From Bythopirellula sp041737835 (GTDB lineage Bacteria; Planctomycetota; Planctomycetia; Pirellulales; Lacipirellulaceae): a stretch of 64,000 bases of DNA. This document shows positions 1 through 9,488 of this stretch, piece after piece (position 1 is the stretch's first letter; each line of letters starts with the position of its first letter). The notes under the pieces were generated by a model. The model had not been told where the DNA came from. It made no database searches and saw only the letters and a list, made by a program, of their open reading frames with translations. The position numbers and the translations under genes were made by a program. The DNA lies in assembly GCA_041737835.1 (NCBI GenBank), contig JBGSQY010000030.1. One strand, given 5' to 3'.

Positions 1-1172
1 CATTTCGACGAGCCTTCGATTTCATCAGGCAGGACCGACCGTAAAGCATCGAGTGGAGCCAGCCGCGCGGCTTTGAACGCGGGAAGCGCCGCGCCAGCGA
101 GCGACATGCCGATTCCAAAGATTGCCGCCAAAATGAAAGGAGTTGGGGTCAATTGAATCGGCGGCAATGTTGTTTCGTAGATGGCCCCCATCGCGACGTT
201 GAGATAACGAGCGATGAATACGCCGAGCGCGCATCCAAGGATCGTCCCCAGCACACCCATCACGGCGGCTTCGGTCATCACCAGCGTGGCGATCTGCTGT
301 CGTGTGCCGCCAATCGCGCGCATGATGCCCAATTGCCGACGGCGCTGCGTGACGCTGATCAAAAACGTGTTCGTAATGACAAACACGGCTACCAGCAAGA
401 TAAACGCACGGGCCATCATCAGAGCCTGGTTGGTCGAAAGCACGGTTTCTTGAGCCATCGCGCTGCGGCCAGCTGGGTTCCGTAATTCCGCGGACTCGGG
501 CAAGACGGCTTCAATCGCTGCTCGCAGAGCCTCTTCATCGGCATCGGGCGTCATCACGATTTGAATCACGTCGAGCCGCCGCGGCGCGCGGAACCATTGC
601 TGACCCTTGGCGAGCGGCATGAGGAGCCCGGCCCCTTGGATCGAAATCGAAGCGGTCTTGGATGTGAAGAGCCCCACGACATTCGCACCGACTCGTCCGC
701 TGCGGGTGAGCAAAAAGACCTCATCGCCGACTTTAACACCCAGGTTTTCGGCCAAAAGTTTGTTGAGCAACACGCCATCAGAATCAAGGGGCTTACCTTC
801 GACGATTTCATAATCATGCACATCCCCATCGCGTGCTGGGTCGACTGCCGCAGCAACTAGCTGCACGCGCTCGTCGCCCGCATACAGGACGGCGGGCCGT
901 TGCAGCCGAGGCGCGACCGCTTCTACGCCGGGGACTTTGGTGATGGTGTCCACCAGCGTAGCAGGAATCGATTGACCGATCGGCGCGGCCACTTCTAACG
1001 ACGCCTTGCCCGCCAGCGATTCGAAAATCTGATCGAAGGCTTTGCCGGTTGAACGAGTCGTGAAAGTCACGGCCACCACGGCGGCAACACCGATAGCAAC
1101 ACTGGCAAGTGTAAGAATTGCGCGGCCCGGATGTTTGCGTGCTTCTCGAATTCCTAGTTTTCGATAAAGCAT
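1..1172 (-). CDS. ABC transporter permease, MacB/FtsX type (C-terminus beyond left edge)
   Basis: The frame opens at an ATG whose first base is 1172 and runs off the left edge with about 390 codons visible. An N-terminal membrane segment follows a basic start (MLYRKLGIREARKH), then a large extracytoplasmic domain, then the FtsX membrane core including the stretch TQRRRQLGIMRAIGGTR, which is typical of this fold just after a transmembrane helix. The gene lies 2 bases upstream of an ABC ATPase stop codon, so the ATPase is transcribed first and the two are coupled. The pair should form a MacB/LolCDE-type ABC machine in the inner membrane. The substrate cannot be read from the sequence. An adaptor subunit is not adjacent within the window. 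Confidence 0.85.
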   Translation of the reverse strand, partial: MLYRKLGIREARKHPGRAILTLASVAIGVAAVVAVTFTTRSTGKAFDQIFESLAGKASLEVAAPIGQSIPATLVDTITKVPGVEAVAPRLQRPAVLYAGDERVQLVAAAVDPARDGDVHDYEIVEGKPLDSDGVLLNKLLAENLGVKVGDEVFLLTRSGRVGANVVGLFTSKTASISIQGAGLLMPLAKGQQWFRAPRRLDVIQIVMTPDADEEALRAAIEAVLPESAELRNPAGRSAMAQETVLSTNQALMMARAFILLVAVFVITNTFLISVTQRRRQLGIMRAIGGTRQQIATLVMTEAAVMGVLGTILGCALGVFIARYLNVAMGAIYETTLPPIQLTPTPFILAAIFGIGMSLAGAALPAFKAARLAPLDALRSVLPDEIEGSSK

Positions 1173-1174
1173 TT

Positions 1175-1906
1175 TTACTTGGCCCCCACAATCTGTGCGT
1201 TCTCTTCCGCTTCGGGTCGGGCGTCCTCGGCAATCAATCCGTCACGCATGTGCAGCACCCGGTCCGCCGTCGCGGCAATTTCGCTATCGTGGGTAACCAT
1301 GATGACGGTTTGCCCGTGATCGACCACCAAATCGCGAAGTAATCGCATAACTTGTTGGCCTCCCGCGCTGTCGAGATTGCCCGTCGGTTCGTCAGCGAGT
1401 AACAGCGTCGGATTCGTCACAAGCGCTCGAGCCACGGCCACGCGCTGTTGCTCGCCGCCTGATAGCATGCTGGGAAGGTGATCGACACGTTTACCCAGCC
1501 CCACTTGTTCCAAACCCGCTTGTGCGCGTTCTTTGGCTTCCCGCTCGCTGATACCGTCAAGCTCCAATGGCAACGCGGCATTCTCAAGCGCGGTGAGTGT
1601 CGGCATCAGATTAAACGCCTGAAACACAAAACCAATTTCGCGGCGGCGAAGTAGCGTGCGATCAAAATCGGTGAGGCTCGCGATGTCGACTCCACCCACA
1701 AATACTTGGCCCGTGGTGGGGGTATCAATCGCGCCTAACATGCTCAGCAAGCTGCTTTTGCCGCAGCCCGAAGGACCCACAATCGCGGTTAATTCTCCAG
1801 TATGAATCGCGCAATTGATGCCACGGACGGCTTGCACGGCCACTTCCCCCGTGCTGAATGATTTGGTGACGTTGATCGTTTCCGCGGCATATTTGGATTG
1901 CTGCAT
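1175..1906 (-). CDS. ABC transporter ATP-binding protein, MacB/LolD type
   Basis: This is the 243-residue ATPase partner of the FtsX-type permease that follows 2 bases downstream. It has Walker A GPSGCGKSS, the signature LSGGEQQRVAVARAL, Walker B LLLADEPTGNLD and the switch histidine in MVTHD. The LDG-E and EPTGNLD forms are those of the LolD/MacB/FtsE family. I place the start at MQQSKYAA (first base 1906) because GGAAGG sits about 9 bases upstream. A longer open frame reaches 1966 but its extra 20 residues have no family counterpart. It powers mechanotransmission by the permease. The substrate is unknown. Confidence 0.9.
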   Translation of the reverse strand: MQQSKYAAETINVTKSFSTGEVAVQAVRGINCAIHTGELTAIVGPSGCGKSSLLSMLGAIDTPTTGQVFVGGVDIASLTDFDRTLLRRREIGFVFQAFNLMPTLTALENAALPLELDGISEREAKERAQAGLEQVGLGKRVDHLPSMLSGGEQQRVAVARALVTNPTLLLADEPTGNLDSAGGQQVMRLLRDLVVDHGQTVIMVTHDSEIAATADRVLHMRDGLIAEDARPEAEENAQIVGAK

Positions 1907-2107
1907 GATCGCATCCCTTCCATAAGTGCAATAAAGTCCCGCTTGGGTAAGCCTCAATCCTAGCAATCTCTATGCCGATTGAAACCGGGCGAAGTACCCC
2001 TAAATTCGCTGTTCTCCCGAGAATTACGGGTTAATGCGGAAGAAATCGCAATTATTACCGGAGAAATGCCACCAACTCTGGCACGTGGAGAGGCAATCGT
2101 CAGTTGC

Positions 2108-5100
2108 TCAGATATCAGCCGAGATTGGCACCGGCTTGGGTGGCGACCACCATTCCGAGAAGGATTGCAGCAGCAAGAAGAAGACCGGCGTGAAGAACAC
2201 GGCCAGCACCGTCGACGTGATCATGCCGCCAAACACGGCCGTACCTAGCGCTTGTTGACCAGCCGCCCCCGCGCCCGTGGCCCACACCAACGGCGCGACG
2301 CCCAAGATAAACGCGAATGACGTCATGAGAATCGGTCGGAATCGAAGCCGCGCGGCTTCGACGGTCGCATCATAAATCGAATGACCTTCTTTGCGTAAAT
2401 CACGAGCGAACTCGACGATCAAAATCGCATTTTTGCTGGCCAGTGCGATAATCAGCACGATGCCAATTTGCGTATAGATATTGTTATCCATGCCTCGAAA
2501 TGAAACCGCGGCAACTGAACCCAACAATCCCAACGGCACCACCAAGATCACTGCCGCCGGGAGAATCCAACTTTCGTACTGAGCCGCAAGGACCAAATAC
2601 ACGAGCAACACGGCAAAAGCAAAGACCCACATGGCCTGCCCGCTGATGCGTTTCTCTTGGAACGATTCGCCAGTCCAATCGTAACCCATCGTGTCGGGCA
2701 ACTCGGCTCGCGCGATCTGTTCCATGATGGTCAGTGCTTCACCAGAGCTTACACCGGGGGCGGGCTCACCCCGAATCGCAGCCGTCGGATACAAGTTATA
2801 ACGTTGAATAATCTGCGGGCCGAACGAACGCTTCACTTTGATCACCGAGCCCAGCGGAATCATCTGCCCTCGCGTGTTGCGAACTTCGAGACGTTCGATA
2901 TCACGCGGATCAAGTCGAAAATCCTCTTCTGCTTGCAATCGCACCTGGAAGGTCCGGCCAAACTTATTGAAGTCGTTCACATACGCCGAGCCAAGATAGG
3001 TCTGCAAAGCGCCAAACACGGCCGACAAGGGAACGTTGAGCGTTTTGACCTTCACGCGGTCGATATCGATGTAAAGCTGGGGTACCCCGGCGCGGAAGGA
3101 TGAATTGACGCCAGCAAGCTGTGCTTGGCCCTCAGCATTCGTTTGTCCTGTAGCCGTCTCTACGATACGCCCCACGGCTGACTGCAACTCGCCCAAGCCA
3201 ACGCCGGTACGATCTTCGACTTGCATTTGGAAACCGCTGCGAAAACCAAGGCCACGAATCGCCGGGGGCGGAAACGCGAAGATTTGCGCTTCCTTGATTT
3301 GCGAAAACTGCCCCATCAAGTTGCCTAAGATACCTTGCAAACTCAAGCTGGGATCTTGCCGCTCATCCCAATCCTCAAATCGCATGAAGATCGTCGCCGC
3401 GTTTGACGCCGCGCTGCCGTCGACCAACGACATGCCACCAATATTGAACCACGTCATGATGCCCGGCGTGTCGGCCAGAATCTTGTTCACTCGATCGGTA
3501 ACTTCCTTGGTGCGAGACTGCGAAGCGGCATCGGGCAACTGAATGCTGGCGATGATGTAGCCCTGATCTTCGACCGGCAAGAAGCCCGTCGGTACGCGGC
3601 CATACCACCAAGCTGTGAATCCCACCAAGCCGACAAACACCAGCATCGTGACCCATTTGACCCGCAGCAACCCGCGAACGATGGCCACGTAAACGCGTTC
3701 GAACTTACTGTAGACGTAGTTGAAACCGCGATAGAACCAGTTCTTGTGTTCGGAGGGCTTACGCAAATAAGTCGCACATTGAGCCGGTTTGAGCGTCACC
3801 GCGTTGATGGCACTGATGAGTGCCGTCGCGGCAATCGTGAGCGCGAACTGTCGATACAACTGGCCCGTAATACCACCCAGAAATGCCGTCGGAAGAAACA
3901 CGGCCATCAACACCAGCGTGATGCCGATGATCGGCCCCAACACTTGTTCCATGGCGCGGATCGTGGCTTCGCGAGGCTCCATGCCACGTTCGATATGATG
4001 AGCCGCAGCTTCGACGATCACGATCGCATCGTCGACGACGATACCGATGGCAAGCACCAAGCCGAACAGCGTGAGCATGTTCACCGAAAAGCCCATGACA
4101 AACATCGCGGCGAATGCACCGATAATGGTCACGGGAACAGTCGTGGCAGGCACAAGCACGGCCCGCCAATCTTGCAAGAAGATCAAGATGACGATGAGTA
4201 CCAACACGCCCGCTTCGATGATCGTGTGATACACCGATTCAATCGAGGCTTCGACGAAGGCCGTCGTATCAAGCGGGAAGTCGACCAGCATGCCTTCGGG
4301 AAACGATTCCTGCATGCGGCCAACAGCTTCGCGAACCCCTTCGGCTACGGCCAAGGCATTGGCGCCGGGGAGTTGATAAACACCGAGGCTTGCCGAAGGG
4401 ACACCACCCTTTTCGGCGTATTGGTCGTAACTCTGCGCACCCAACTCTACCCGTGCGATGTCTTTGAGATACGTAACGCGACCATCTTCGCTCGCCTTGA
4501 CGACGATGTTCTCGAATTGCTCTGGATCGCTCAGACGACCCAACGCCGATACGATGTATTGGAACTCTAGCGTGTTCGGAGAAGGCGGCTGACCCACCTG
4601 CCCCGCCGCGACTTGAACATTCTGCTCCTGAATCGCCGCGTAAACGTCCTGTACCGTCAAATTACGCGATTTGAGCTTCTCGGGGTCCAGCCACACTCGC
4701 ATCGAATAGTTGTTGCCACCAAAAATGGTCACGCCACCCACGCCCGGCACGCGGCTTAGTTCGTCACGCATCCGCAGGTTGGCGTAGTTCGATAAAAACA
4801 GCGAGCTGTAGCGATTGTTTTCCGAAGTGAGGCTCGCCACGATCACGATCGCGGTCGACTGCTTTTTGACCGTGATCCCCTGACGGCGGACTTCTTCGGG
4901 CGTTTGTGGTTCGGCGACCGCGACGAGGTTTTGCACAAGCACCTGGGCTTGATCCAAGTCGGTGCCGATTTCAAATGTGACCGTCAACGAGTAAGTGCCG
5001 TCGCTGGAACAAACCGACGACATGTAGAGCATGTTTTCCACGCCGTTGACTTGCTGCTCGATAGGCGAAGCCACGGTGTCAGACACAACCTGGGCATTCG

Positions 5101-5257
5101 CACCCGGGTAGACGGCGGTCACCACCACGGTCGGTGGGGTGACGTCGGGATATTGCTCGATGGGCAGGCCGAAAATAGCCACGGCACCAAGAATCATCGT
5201 GACAATCGCGATGACGTTGGCAAAGATCGGTCGGTCGATAAAGAAGCGGCTTAACAC
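2108..5257 (-). CDS. RND efflux pump, inner-membrane subunit (AcrB/MexB, HAE1 family)
   Basis: At 1049 residues this matches the usual HAE1 length of about 1,040. It starts MLSRFFIDRPIFANVIAIV, the standard first transmembrane helix of AcrB-like pumps. The two proton-relay acids lie in LVLAIGIVVDDAIVIVEA and the relay lysine in IALASKNAILIVEFARD, so the pump should be active. It is a drug/proton antiporter that works as a trimer with a periplasmic adaptor and an outer-membrane channel. The adaptor gene ends 7 bases upstream, making a two-gene operon. The channel gene is separate, at 7824-9488. Regulation by the divergent TetR protein is likely from position. The exact substrate cannot be told. 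Confidence 0.95.
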   Translation of the reverse strand: MLSRFFIDRPIFANVIAIVTMILGAVAIFGLPIEQYPDVTPPTVVVTAVYPGANAQVVSDTVASPIEQQVNGVENMLYMSSVCSSDGTYSLTVTFEIGTDLDQAQVLVQNLVAVAEPQTPEEVRRQGITVKKQSTAIVIVASLTSENNRYSSLFLSNYANLRMRDELSRVPGVGGVTIFGGNNYSMRVWLDPEKLKSRNLTVQDVYAAIQEQNVQVAAGQVGQPPSPNTLEFQYIVSALGRLSDPEQFENIVVKASEDGRVTYLKDIARVELGAQSYDQYAEKGGVPSASLGVYQLPGANALAVAEGVREAVGRMQESFPEGMLVDFPLDTTAFVEASIESVYHTIIEAGVLVLIVILIFLQDWRAVLVPATTVPVTIIGAFAAMFVMGFSVNMLTLFGLVLAIGIVVDDAIVIVEAAAHHIERGMEPREATIRAMEQVLGPIIGITLVLMAVFLPTAFLGGITGQLYRQFALTIAATALISAINAVTLKPAQCATYLRKPSEHKNWFYRGFNYVYSKFERVYVAIVRGLLRVKWVTMLVFVGLVGFTAWWYGRVPTGFLPVEDQGYIIASIQLPDAASQSRTKEVTDRVNKILADTPGIMTWFNIGGMSLVDGSAASNAATIFMRFEDWDERQDPSLSLQGILGNLMGQFSQIKEAQIFAFPPPAIRGLGFRSGFQMQVEDRTGVGLGELQSAVGRIVETATGQTNAEGQAQLAGVNSSFRAGVPQLYIDIDRVKVKTLNVPLSAVFGALQTYLGSAYVNDFNKFGRTFQVRLQAEEDFRLDPRDIERLEVRNTRGQMIPLGSVIKVKRSFGPQIIQRYNLYPTAAIRGEPAPGVSSGEALTIMEQIARAELPDTMGYDWTGESFQEKRISGQAMWVFAFAVLLVYLVLAAQYESWILPAAVILVVPLGLLGSVAAVSFRGMDNNIYTQIGIVLIIALASKNAILIVEFARDLRKEGHSIYDATVEAARLRFRPILMTSFAFILGVAPLVWATGAGAAGQQALGTAVFGGMITSTVLAVFFTPVFFLLLQSFSEWWSPPKPVPISADI

Positions 5258-5264
5258 GGAGTTT

Positions 5265-6533
5265 TTATTTCCCCACGGCTTTGGGGGACTTCGTGCTTGC
5301 CAATTCCGATTCCGTGCCAGGCAGGCCCGCGGCAGTTGTTTTGTTCGCGTCCTTGTCCGCCTTGGCGACGTTCTCTTGCCTCTCGGGATTCACCGGCGCA
5401 CCGGGACGAGCCCGCTGCAAACCGTTGACCACGACCCAATCGTCGAGGTTGAGGCCTTCATTCACCACACGCATTTCCTTGACGCGCGTGCCGAGCTGCA
5501 CGGGCCGATATTCCACGACGTTTTTGTCATTCACAACCAACACGTATTCGCCCCGTTGATCGGTCGCAATTGCGCGATCGGGAACGAGCAACTTCGGTTT
5601 GGGGGTCCCCACGGGCAAACGGAGCCGCACAAAAAGTCCCGGCAGCAATTGGCCATCGGGATTCGGAAACACCGCGCGACGCATTTGCGTACCTGTTTGC
5701 GAATCGACACCCAACTCGGAAAAATCGAGACGGCCTTCGTAAGGAAAGCCACCAGCGTCGGTTAGCCCCATATAAACCTTGGGCTGAATTTGATGATTTG
5801 TAGCAGCGTTGTCGTTCTCGCCTTGCAAGAGCTTCAACACATCACTCTCACTGACTGAAAAATAAGCGTGGATCGGATCCACAACTTCCACACGGGTAAG
5901 AACCGTGGATTCCGCGGTCACGAGATTCCCGATATCGACCATGTGTCGCGAAACGCGTCCGCTGAAAGGGGACTTCACCTGTGTGTAGCCCAAGTTAAGT
6001 TCCGCCTGACGGATAGTGGCGTTCGCCGACGCGACATCCGCCTTGGCGGTGGCTACGTCGGCTTTTTTCACATCGAGTTCATTCTCAGAAAGTGCGCCGC
6101 GAGCCACGAGTGGCTGGGTGCGTGCGATTTCTGCCTCGGCAAGGGCAAGCGAAGCCTCAGCTTTTTGAAGGGTCGCCTTCGCGAGGTCGAGGGCCGCTTG
6201 AAACGGCGCGGCTTCGATCACAAACAGCACGTCGCCCGCTTTGACGTTCGCACCATCATCAAAGTTAATCTCTTGCAGATAGCCGTTGACGCGAGCGCGA
6301 ATTTCAACAGATTCGGTCGCGCGGGTCGTGCCGGTGAACTCAAGTTCTTGCACGATTTCGCGTTCGATGGGCTTTTCGACACTCACTGCCGGTGGTGGCG
6401 GTGGGGCGTAGGTATTGGGTTGGCCGCAACCGACGAGCACCAACAACCCGAGTACCACGGCTATGCCGGTGGCTACTGGCCACGGTTTGAATTTCCGAGC
6501 GTCCAAGGAGTGTTCCATGGAAGAATTGTCCAT
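5265..6533 (-). CDS. RND efflux periplasmic adaptor (membrane fusion) lipoprotein
   Basis: This is an AcrA/MexA-type adaptor. A short basic N-terminus and hydrophobic stretch end in a lipobox (LLVLVGC), so the mature protein should be a lipid-anchored periplasmic protein. Then come a biotinyl-lipoyl-like half (FDDGANVKAGDVLFVIE), a long alanine-rich coiled-coil hairpin (ALDLAKATLQKAEASLALAE) and the second lipoyl half followed by the beta-barrel. It bridges the RND pump encoded 7 bases downstream to the outer-membrane channel. ATGs at 6533 and 6518 are both possible starts, because an upstream in-frame TTG at 6554 has no ribosome site. The promoter region up to the divergent TetR gene contains a perfect 30-bp palindrome. 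Confidence 0.93.
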   Translation of the reverse strand: MDNSSMEHSLDARKFKPWPVATGIAVVLGLLVLVGCGQPNTYAPPPPPAVSVEKPIEREIVQELEFTGTTRATESVEIRARVNGYLQEINFDDGANVKAGDVLFVIEAAPFQAALDLAKATLQKAEASLALAEAEIARTQPLVARGALSENELDVKKADVATAKADVASANATIRQAELNLGYTQVKSPFSGRVSRHMVDIGNLVTAESTVLTRVEVVDPIHAYFSVSESDVLKLLQGENDNAATNHQIQPKVYMGLTDAGGFPYEGRLDFSELGVDSQTGTQMRRAVFPNPDGQLLPGLFVRLRLPVGTPKPKLLVPDRAIATDQRGEYVLVVNDKNVVEYRPVQLGTRVKEMRVVNEGLNLDDWVVVNGLQRARPGAPVNPERQENVAKADKDANKTTAAGLPGTESELASTKSPKAVGK

Positions 6534-6639
6534 AGGGAGAATGCGATATTCCAAGAATAGCCCGCCAGCGGAGGGGTTTTAGGCAGCGGGATTCGTTAAT
6601 GAGCTAATGGTTAGCTTTTGCCTCATCTGTAGTCTAGTT

Positions 6640-6669
6640 TACGCTGGACGGGCGCGCCCGTCCAGCGTA
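6640..6669. promoter_or_regulatory. Perfect 30-bp palindrome, candidate TetR operator
   Basis: The left half is TACGCTGGACGGGCG and the right half is its exact reverse complement, with no spacer. It lies in the divergent space between the efflux adaptor (start near 6533) and the TetR regulator (start 6803). That is where a TetR-family repressor controlling both genes would bind. It could equally form a strong hairpin, but no T-run follows on either strand. A shorter palindrome with the same outer half-sites, GGACG and CGTCC, occurs at 9664-9677 upstream of the channel gene. Confidence 0.55.
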
Positions 6670-6802
6670 GTATTGTTGTGACAACTCACATTGGGGGGCG
6701 GTATTTTCCGCAATCTTGCTGGCTGCTGTCGCCAGCAGGGACCCTTGGGCTTTTCCCTTGGTTCACCACGACTTGGCCTACTAGAACGTGGTTCGCACTA
6801 AC

Positions 6803-7432
6803 ATGGCTGTTTCAGAAACTCATACCGAATCCTCAGAACTCGCCCCTACCACAAAACGGTCGCAGGAGATCCTCGACGCCGCGGTGCAAGCGTTTGCCTC
6901 GCAGGGGTTTGCCCAGACCGACGTCCAGGTGATTGCCGACCAAGTCGGCGTGGGAAAAGGGACCGTTTACCGTCACTTCGGTAATAAGGAAGCGTTGTTC
7001 CTGGCCACGGTGAAGCACGCGCGCGACAAATTAATAAGCGCCGTCGATGCCAGCAAGCATCCGACCATCGAACCGCTTGCTCAGCTTCGCATCTGCATGA
7101 CGGCCATTTTGGAGTTCTTCGACGCGCATCCCGAAGTCGTTGAGCTGCTGATTGAAGAGCGGGCACTCTTTCGCGATCGCCGGCCGTCGTTGTTCTTTGA
7201 GCACGACGACGAACGCAAGCGCGAATGGGGGCAGCGGCTGCAAGAAATGATCGACGCGGGGACGATCCGCGACTTGCCCGTGCCGCAGATTCAAGACACG
7301 CTTTCGCGGTTTGTGTTTGGCGCGATGTTCTTCAACTACTTCGAAGGGAATCGCAAACCAATCGCCGATCAGGCTGCGGCGATGTTCGACATGTTCTTCA
7401 ACGGCCTGCTCGCGCCGGAAACATCTGCATAA
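6803..7432 (+). CDS. TetR/AcrR family transcriptional regulator
   Basis: This is a 209-residue regulator. The N-terminal helix-turn-helix is clear: ILDAAVQAFASQGF, then VQVIADQVGVGKGTVYRHFG, then NKEALF, the standard TetR recognition helix. The C-terminal domain (TIEPLAQLRICMTAILEFFD onwards) is a ligand-binding/dimerisation helical domain. It is divergent from the adaptor-RND operon and convergent with the channel/Cys-rich genes, so it most likely represses the efflux system and is released by a pump substrate. I chose the ATG at 6803 over an in-frame GTG at 6788. Neither has a strong ribosome site. The binding site may be the palindrome at 6640-6669. Confidence 0.9.
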   Translation: MAVSETHTESSELAPTTKRSQEILDAAVQAFASQGFAQTDVQVIADQVGVGKGTVYRHFGNKEALFLATVKHARDKLISAVDASKHPTIEPLAQLRICMTAILEFFDAHPEVVELLIEERALFRDRRPSLFFEHDDERKREWGQRLQEMIDAGTIRDLPVPQIQDTLSRFVFGAMFFNYFEGNRKPIADQAAAMFDMFFNGLLAPETSA

Positions 7433-7444
7433 GAACTGCTTCAA

Positions 7445-7807
7445 CTATCTCCACACGAACGGACTCTTCGTCGGTTCACGGCAGATTCCGAACGGTCCGC
7501 ACAAGGCCCGTGGTATGCATGTGGGGCAAGGCTTCTTGCAATAGTTGTCGCAACAGCAGTCGTAACAACAATCCTGACAGGGCATAGGCTTCTGGCAGTA
7601 GTCATCGCAACAGCAGTTGTAGCAACAGTCCTGGCATGGCATTGGCTTGGGACAATAGGTTGGGCAGAGGCAAAGAAAATGCGGCGTAAAGCAACTACGC
7701 GCGGCAGGGATTTCCTCTTCTTCAGCCCGCGCTGCTGTGGGTAGGACCAATAAGCCCAAGAGCAGAACCAGCAACAGTCGACGCAAGTTTTTCATTTCAA
7801 TCAACAT
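7445..7807 (-). CDS. Secreted cysteine-rich tandem-repeat protein
   Basis: This is a 120-residue protein. A signal peptide (KNLRRLLLVLLLGLLVLPTAARA) is followed by a mature part of about 85 residues containing 22 cysteines. The core is a 19-residue unit (57 bp in DNA), of the form YCQKPMPCQDCCYDCCCD, repeated twice with a degenerate third copy (YCKKPCPTC). The CC and CCC clusters suggest metal binding or dense disulfides in the periplasm. It starts 16 bases after the stop of the efflux channel gene, so it is probably co-transcribed with it and may handle metal or thiol-reactive stress. I do not recognise a named family. An ATG at 7795 (MKNLRR) is the alternative start. Confidence 0.75.
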   Translation of the reverse strand: MLIEMKNLRRLLLVLLLGLLVLPTAARAEEEEIPAARSCFTPHFLCLCPTYCPKPMPCQDCCYNCCCDDYCQKPMPCQDCCYDCCCDNYCKKPCPTCIPRALCGPFGICREPTKSPFVWR

Positions 7808-7823
7808 ATCTGTGCTCGTGTTC

Positions 7824-9488
7824 TTAGGGGTTCGTGTTCATGGTTTCTTCTTCGAGCTTAAGCGTCTCTGGCAAATCGGCCGGCAGCGGTTGTGGGATTT
7901 CCGGCAACGGTTCCGGTTCGACGGCAGCCGGCACGTCCACGACATCCAGCGGCGGCAACGGTTGCAACCGCAACTGCCAACCACCACCCAAGGCCCGATA
8001 GATGTTGACCAAGCTGCGAGCCACCTCGCCCTGAGCAACGGCCAAGGCATCTTGTTGCTGCACGAGGAACAATTCAGCCACGAACACACGACCGAAGTCG
8101 GCCCGGCCACCTTCATACAAGTCGTTCACAAGATCACGTGATTCGACTGCGGCGGCGGCGCCCGTTTCCAGAATCTTGACTTGCTCTTGAGCTTGCAAGA
8201 AGGCAATGATCGCATCTTCGGCTTCTCGATTCGCATCGAGCACCGTTTGCTGATACGCGGTCAACTGTTGCATGAACTGGGCTTCTTGCACGGCGATCAA
8301 ACTTCGCAGTCGGCCGTAGTTGAAGATGTTCCAGTTGAAAGACGGCCCCACCGACCCACCCGTGGCATTGGAACGGAACAAGTCTTCGAATTGATTCGCA
8401 CGCACAAAAATCTGACCGTTGATCGTAAAAGCGGGATACAAGTCAGTTTCGGCAATACCGATTTCCGCGCTTTGCACCGCCACGAGCCGTTCGGCACGGC
8501 GGACGTCGGGGCGACGGCGAATCAAGTCAGCAGGGATGCCCACGGCGACTTCCGCTGGGGCGGTAGGAATCTGCGACACTTGGCGAGCCAAGATCGCCGT
8601 AATGTCTTGAGGCGGCATGCCCATCAACACGCAGAGGCGGTTTTCGGCCTGACGCAGTTGTGCTTGGAATTGAGGAATCGCGGCTTCCGTTTGCGCGATA
8701 TTGGTGATCGCCTGGGCCACGTCGAGGCGATTCGACACGCCTTCTTGTTCTTTGACTTCCGCGATCCGCATCGAACCAGTTTGGTTACGCACGTTCGCTT
8801 CGGCATAGCGGAGCCGTTGTTCGAGCGTGCGAATTTCAACATAAGTCGCCGCGACGTCGCTGATCAACACGACGAGCACTTCGTCGTAGCCTTCAACCGA
8901 GGCATCCAATTGGGCATCGGCGGCTTCGATCGACCGACGGAATCGGCCCCAGAAGTCGAGTTCCCAGGCGAATTGAGTTCCGAAGTTCCAAATGCTGAAT
9001 TCACGCGGCACGCCCAAGCCACCACCACCGCCGCCGACGAAACCAACTTGTTCACTCAACAATTGGCGGCTATATCCACCCGACGCGGTTTGTGATTGAG
9101 GAAACAAATTTCCCACGGCGTAGGAACGCAGGGCCCGCGCTTCCATCACGCGAAAGCCCGCTTCACGCAGCGAGAGATTCTGCTGCGAGGCGGTTTGCAC
9201 CAAATCGTCGAGAACCGGGTCGTTGAAATTCCGCCACCAAGCCCAATGAGCTTGCGGAGTGCTGATCACACGGCCGTCTTGATAGTCGATCCACTCGTTG
9301 GCCACGGGGGCGGCCGGTTTGCAATAGTTCGGACCAACCTTGAAACCGTTCTTGAAATATTCTTTGCAGCTCGTCACGCAGCCGCTCAGTGTGCTCAGCC
9401 CAAAGGCCAAGCAAACCAAGGTGAGTAGCATACGACGGGTACGGGAAGCACTGCCAGCAAGAGGCGAGTGCGCGATCGATTGAGTCAT
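7824..9488 (-). CDS. Outer-membrane efflux channel lipoprotein (TolC/OprM/NodT family)
   Basis: This is a protein of about 554 residues. A signal sequence ends in a lipobox (LSTLSGC). The NodT-type signature follows: KVGPNYCKPAAPVANEWID, AHWAWWRNFNDPVLDDLV and, at the duplicate repeat, GIPADLIRRRPDVRRAERLV. Two outer-membrane efflux repeats form the trimeric channel-tunnel. It should complete the tripartite pump with the RND and adaptor subunits encoded at 2108-6533, although it lies in its own unit beyond the TetR gene. Start: ATG at 9488 (MTQSIAHSP). An in-frame TTG at 9503 is less likely. The Cys-rich protein gene follows 16 bases downstream. The tail is proline/acid-rich, which is unusual for the family. 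Confidence 0.93.
   Translation of the reverse strand: MTQSIAHSPLAGSASRTRRMLLTLVCLAFGLSTLSGCVTSCKEYFKNGFKVGPNYCKPAAPVANEWIDYQDGRVISTPQAHWAWWRNFNDPVLDDLVQTASQQNLSLREAGFRVMEARALRSYAVGNLFPQSQTASGGYSRQLLSEQVGFVGGGGGGLGVPREFSIWNFGTQFAWELDFWGRFRRSIEAADAQLDASVEGYDEVLVVLISDVAATYVEIRTLEQRLRYAEANVRNQTGSMRIAEVKEQEGVSNRLDVAQAITNIAQTEAAIPQFQAQLRQAENRLCVLMGMPPQDITAILARQVSQIPTAPAEVAVGIPADLIRRRPDVRRAERLVAVQSAEIGIAETDLYPAFTINGQIFVRANQFEDLFRSNATGGSVGPSFNWNIFNYGRLRSLIAVQEAQFMQQLTAYQQTVLDANREAEDAIIAFLQAQEQVKILETGAAAAVESRDLVNDLYEGGRADFGRVFVAELFLVQQQDALAVAQGEVARSLVNIYRALGGGWQLRLQPLPPLDVVDVPAAVEPEPLPEIPQPLPADLPETLKLEEETMNTNP

Noticed and set aside
3746..4570. 274-residue His/Arg/Asp-rich frame opposite the RND pump
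   Set aside because: Antisense shadow of a strongly supported gene, with no family pattern.
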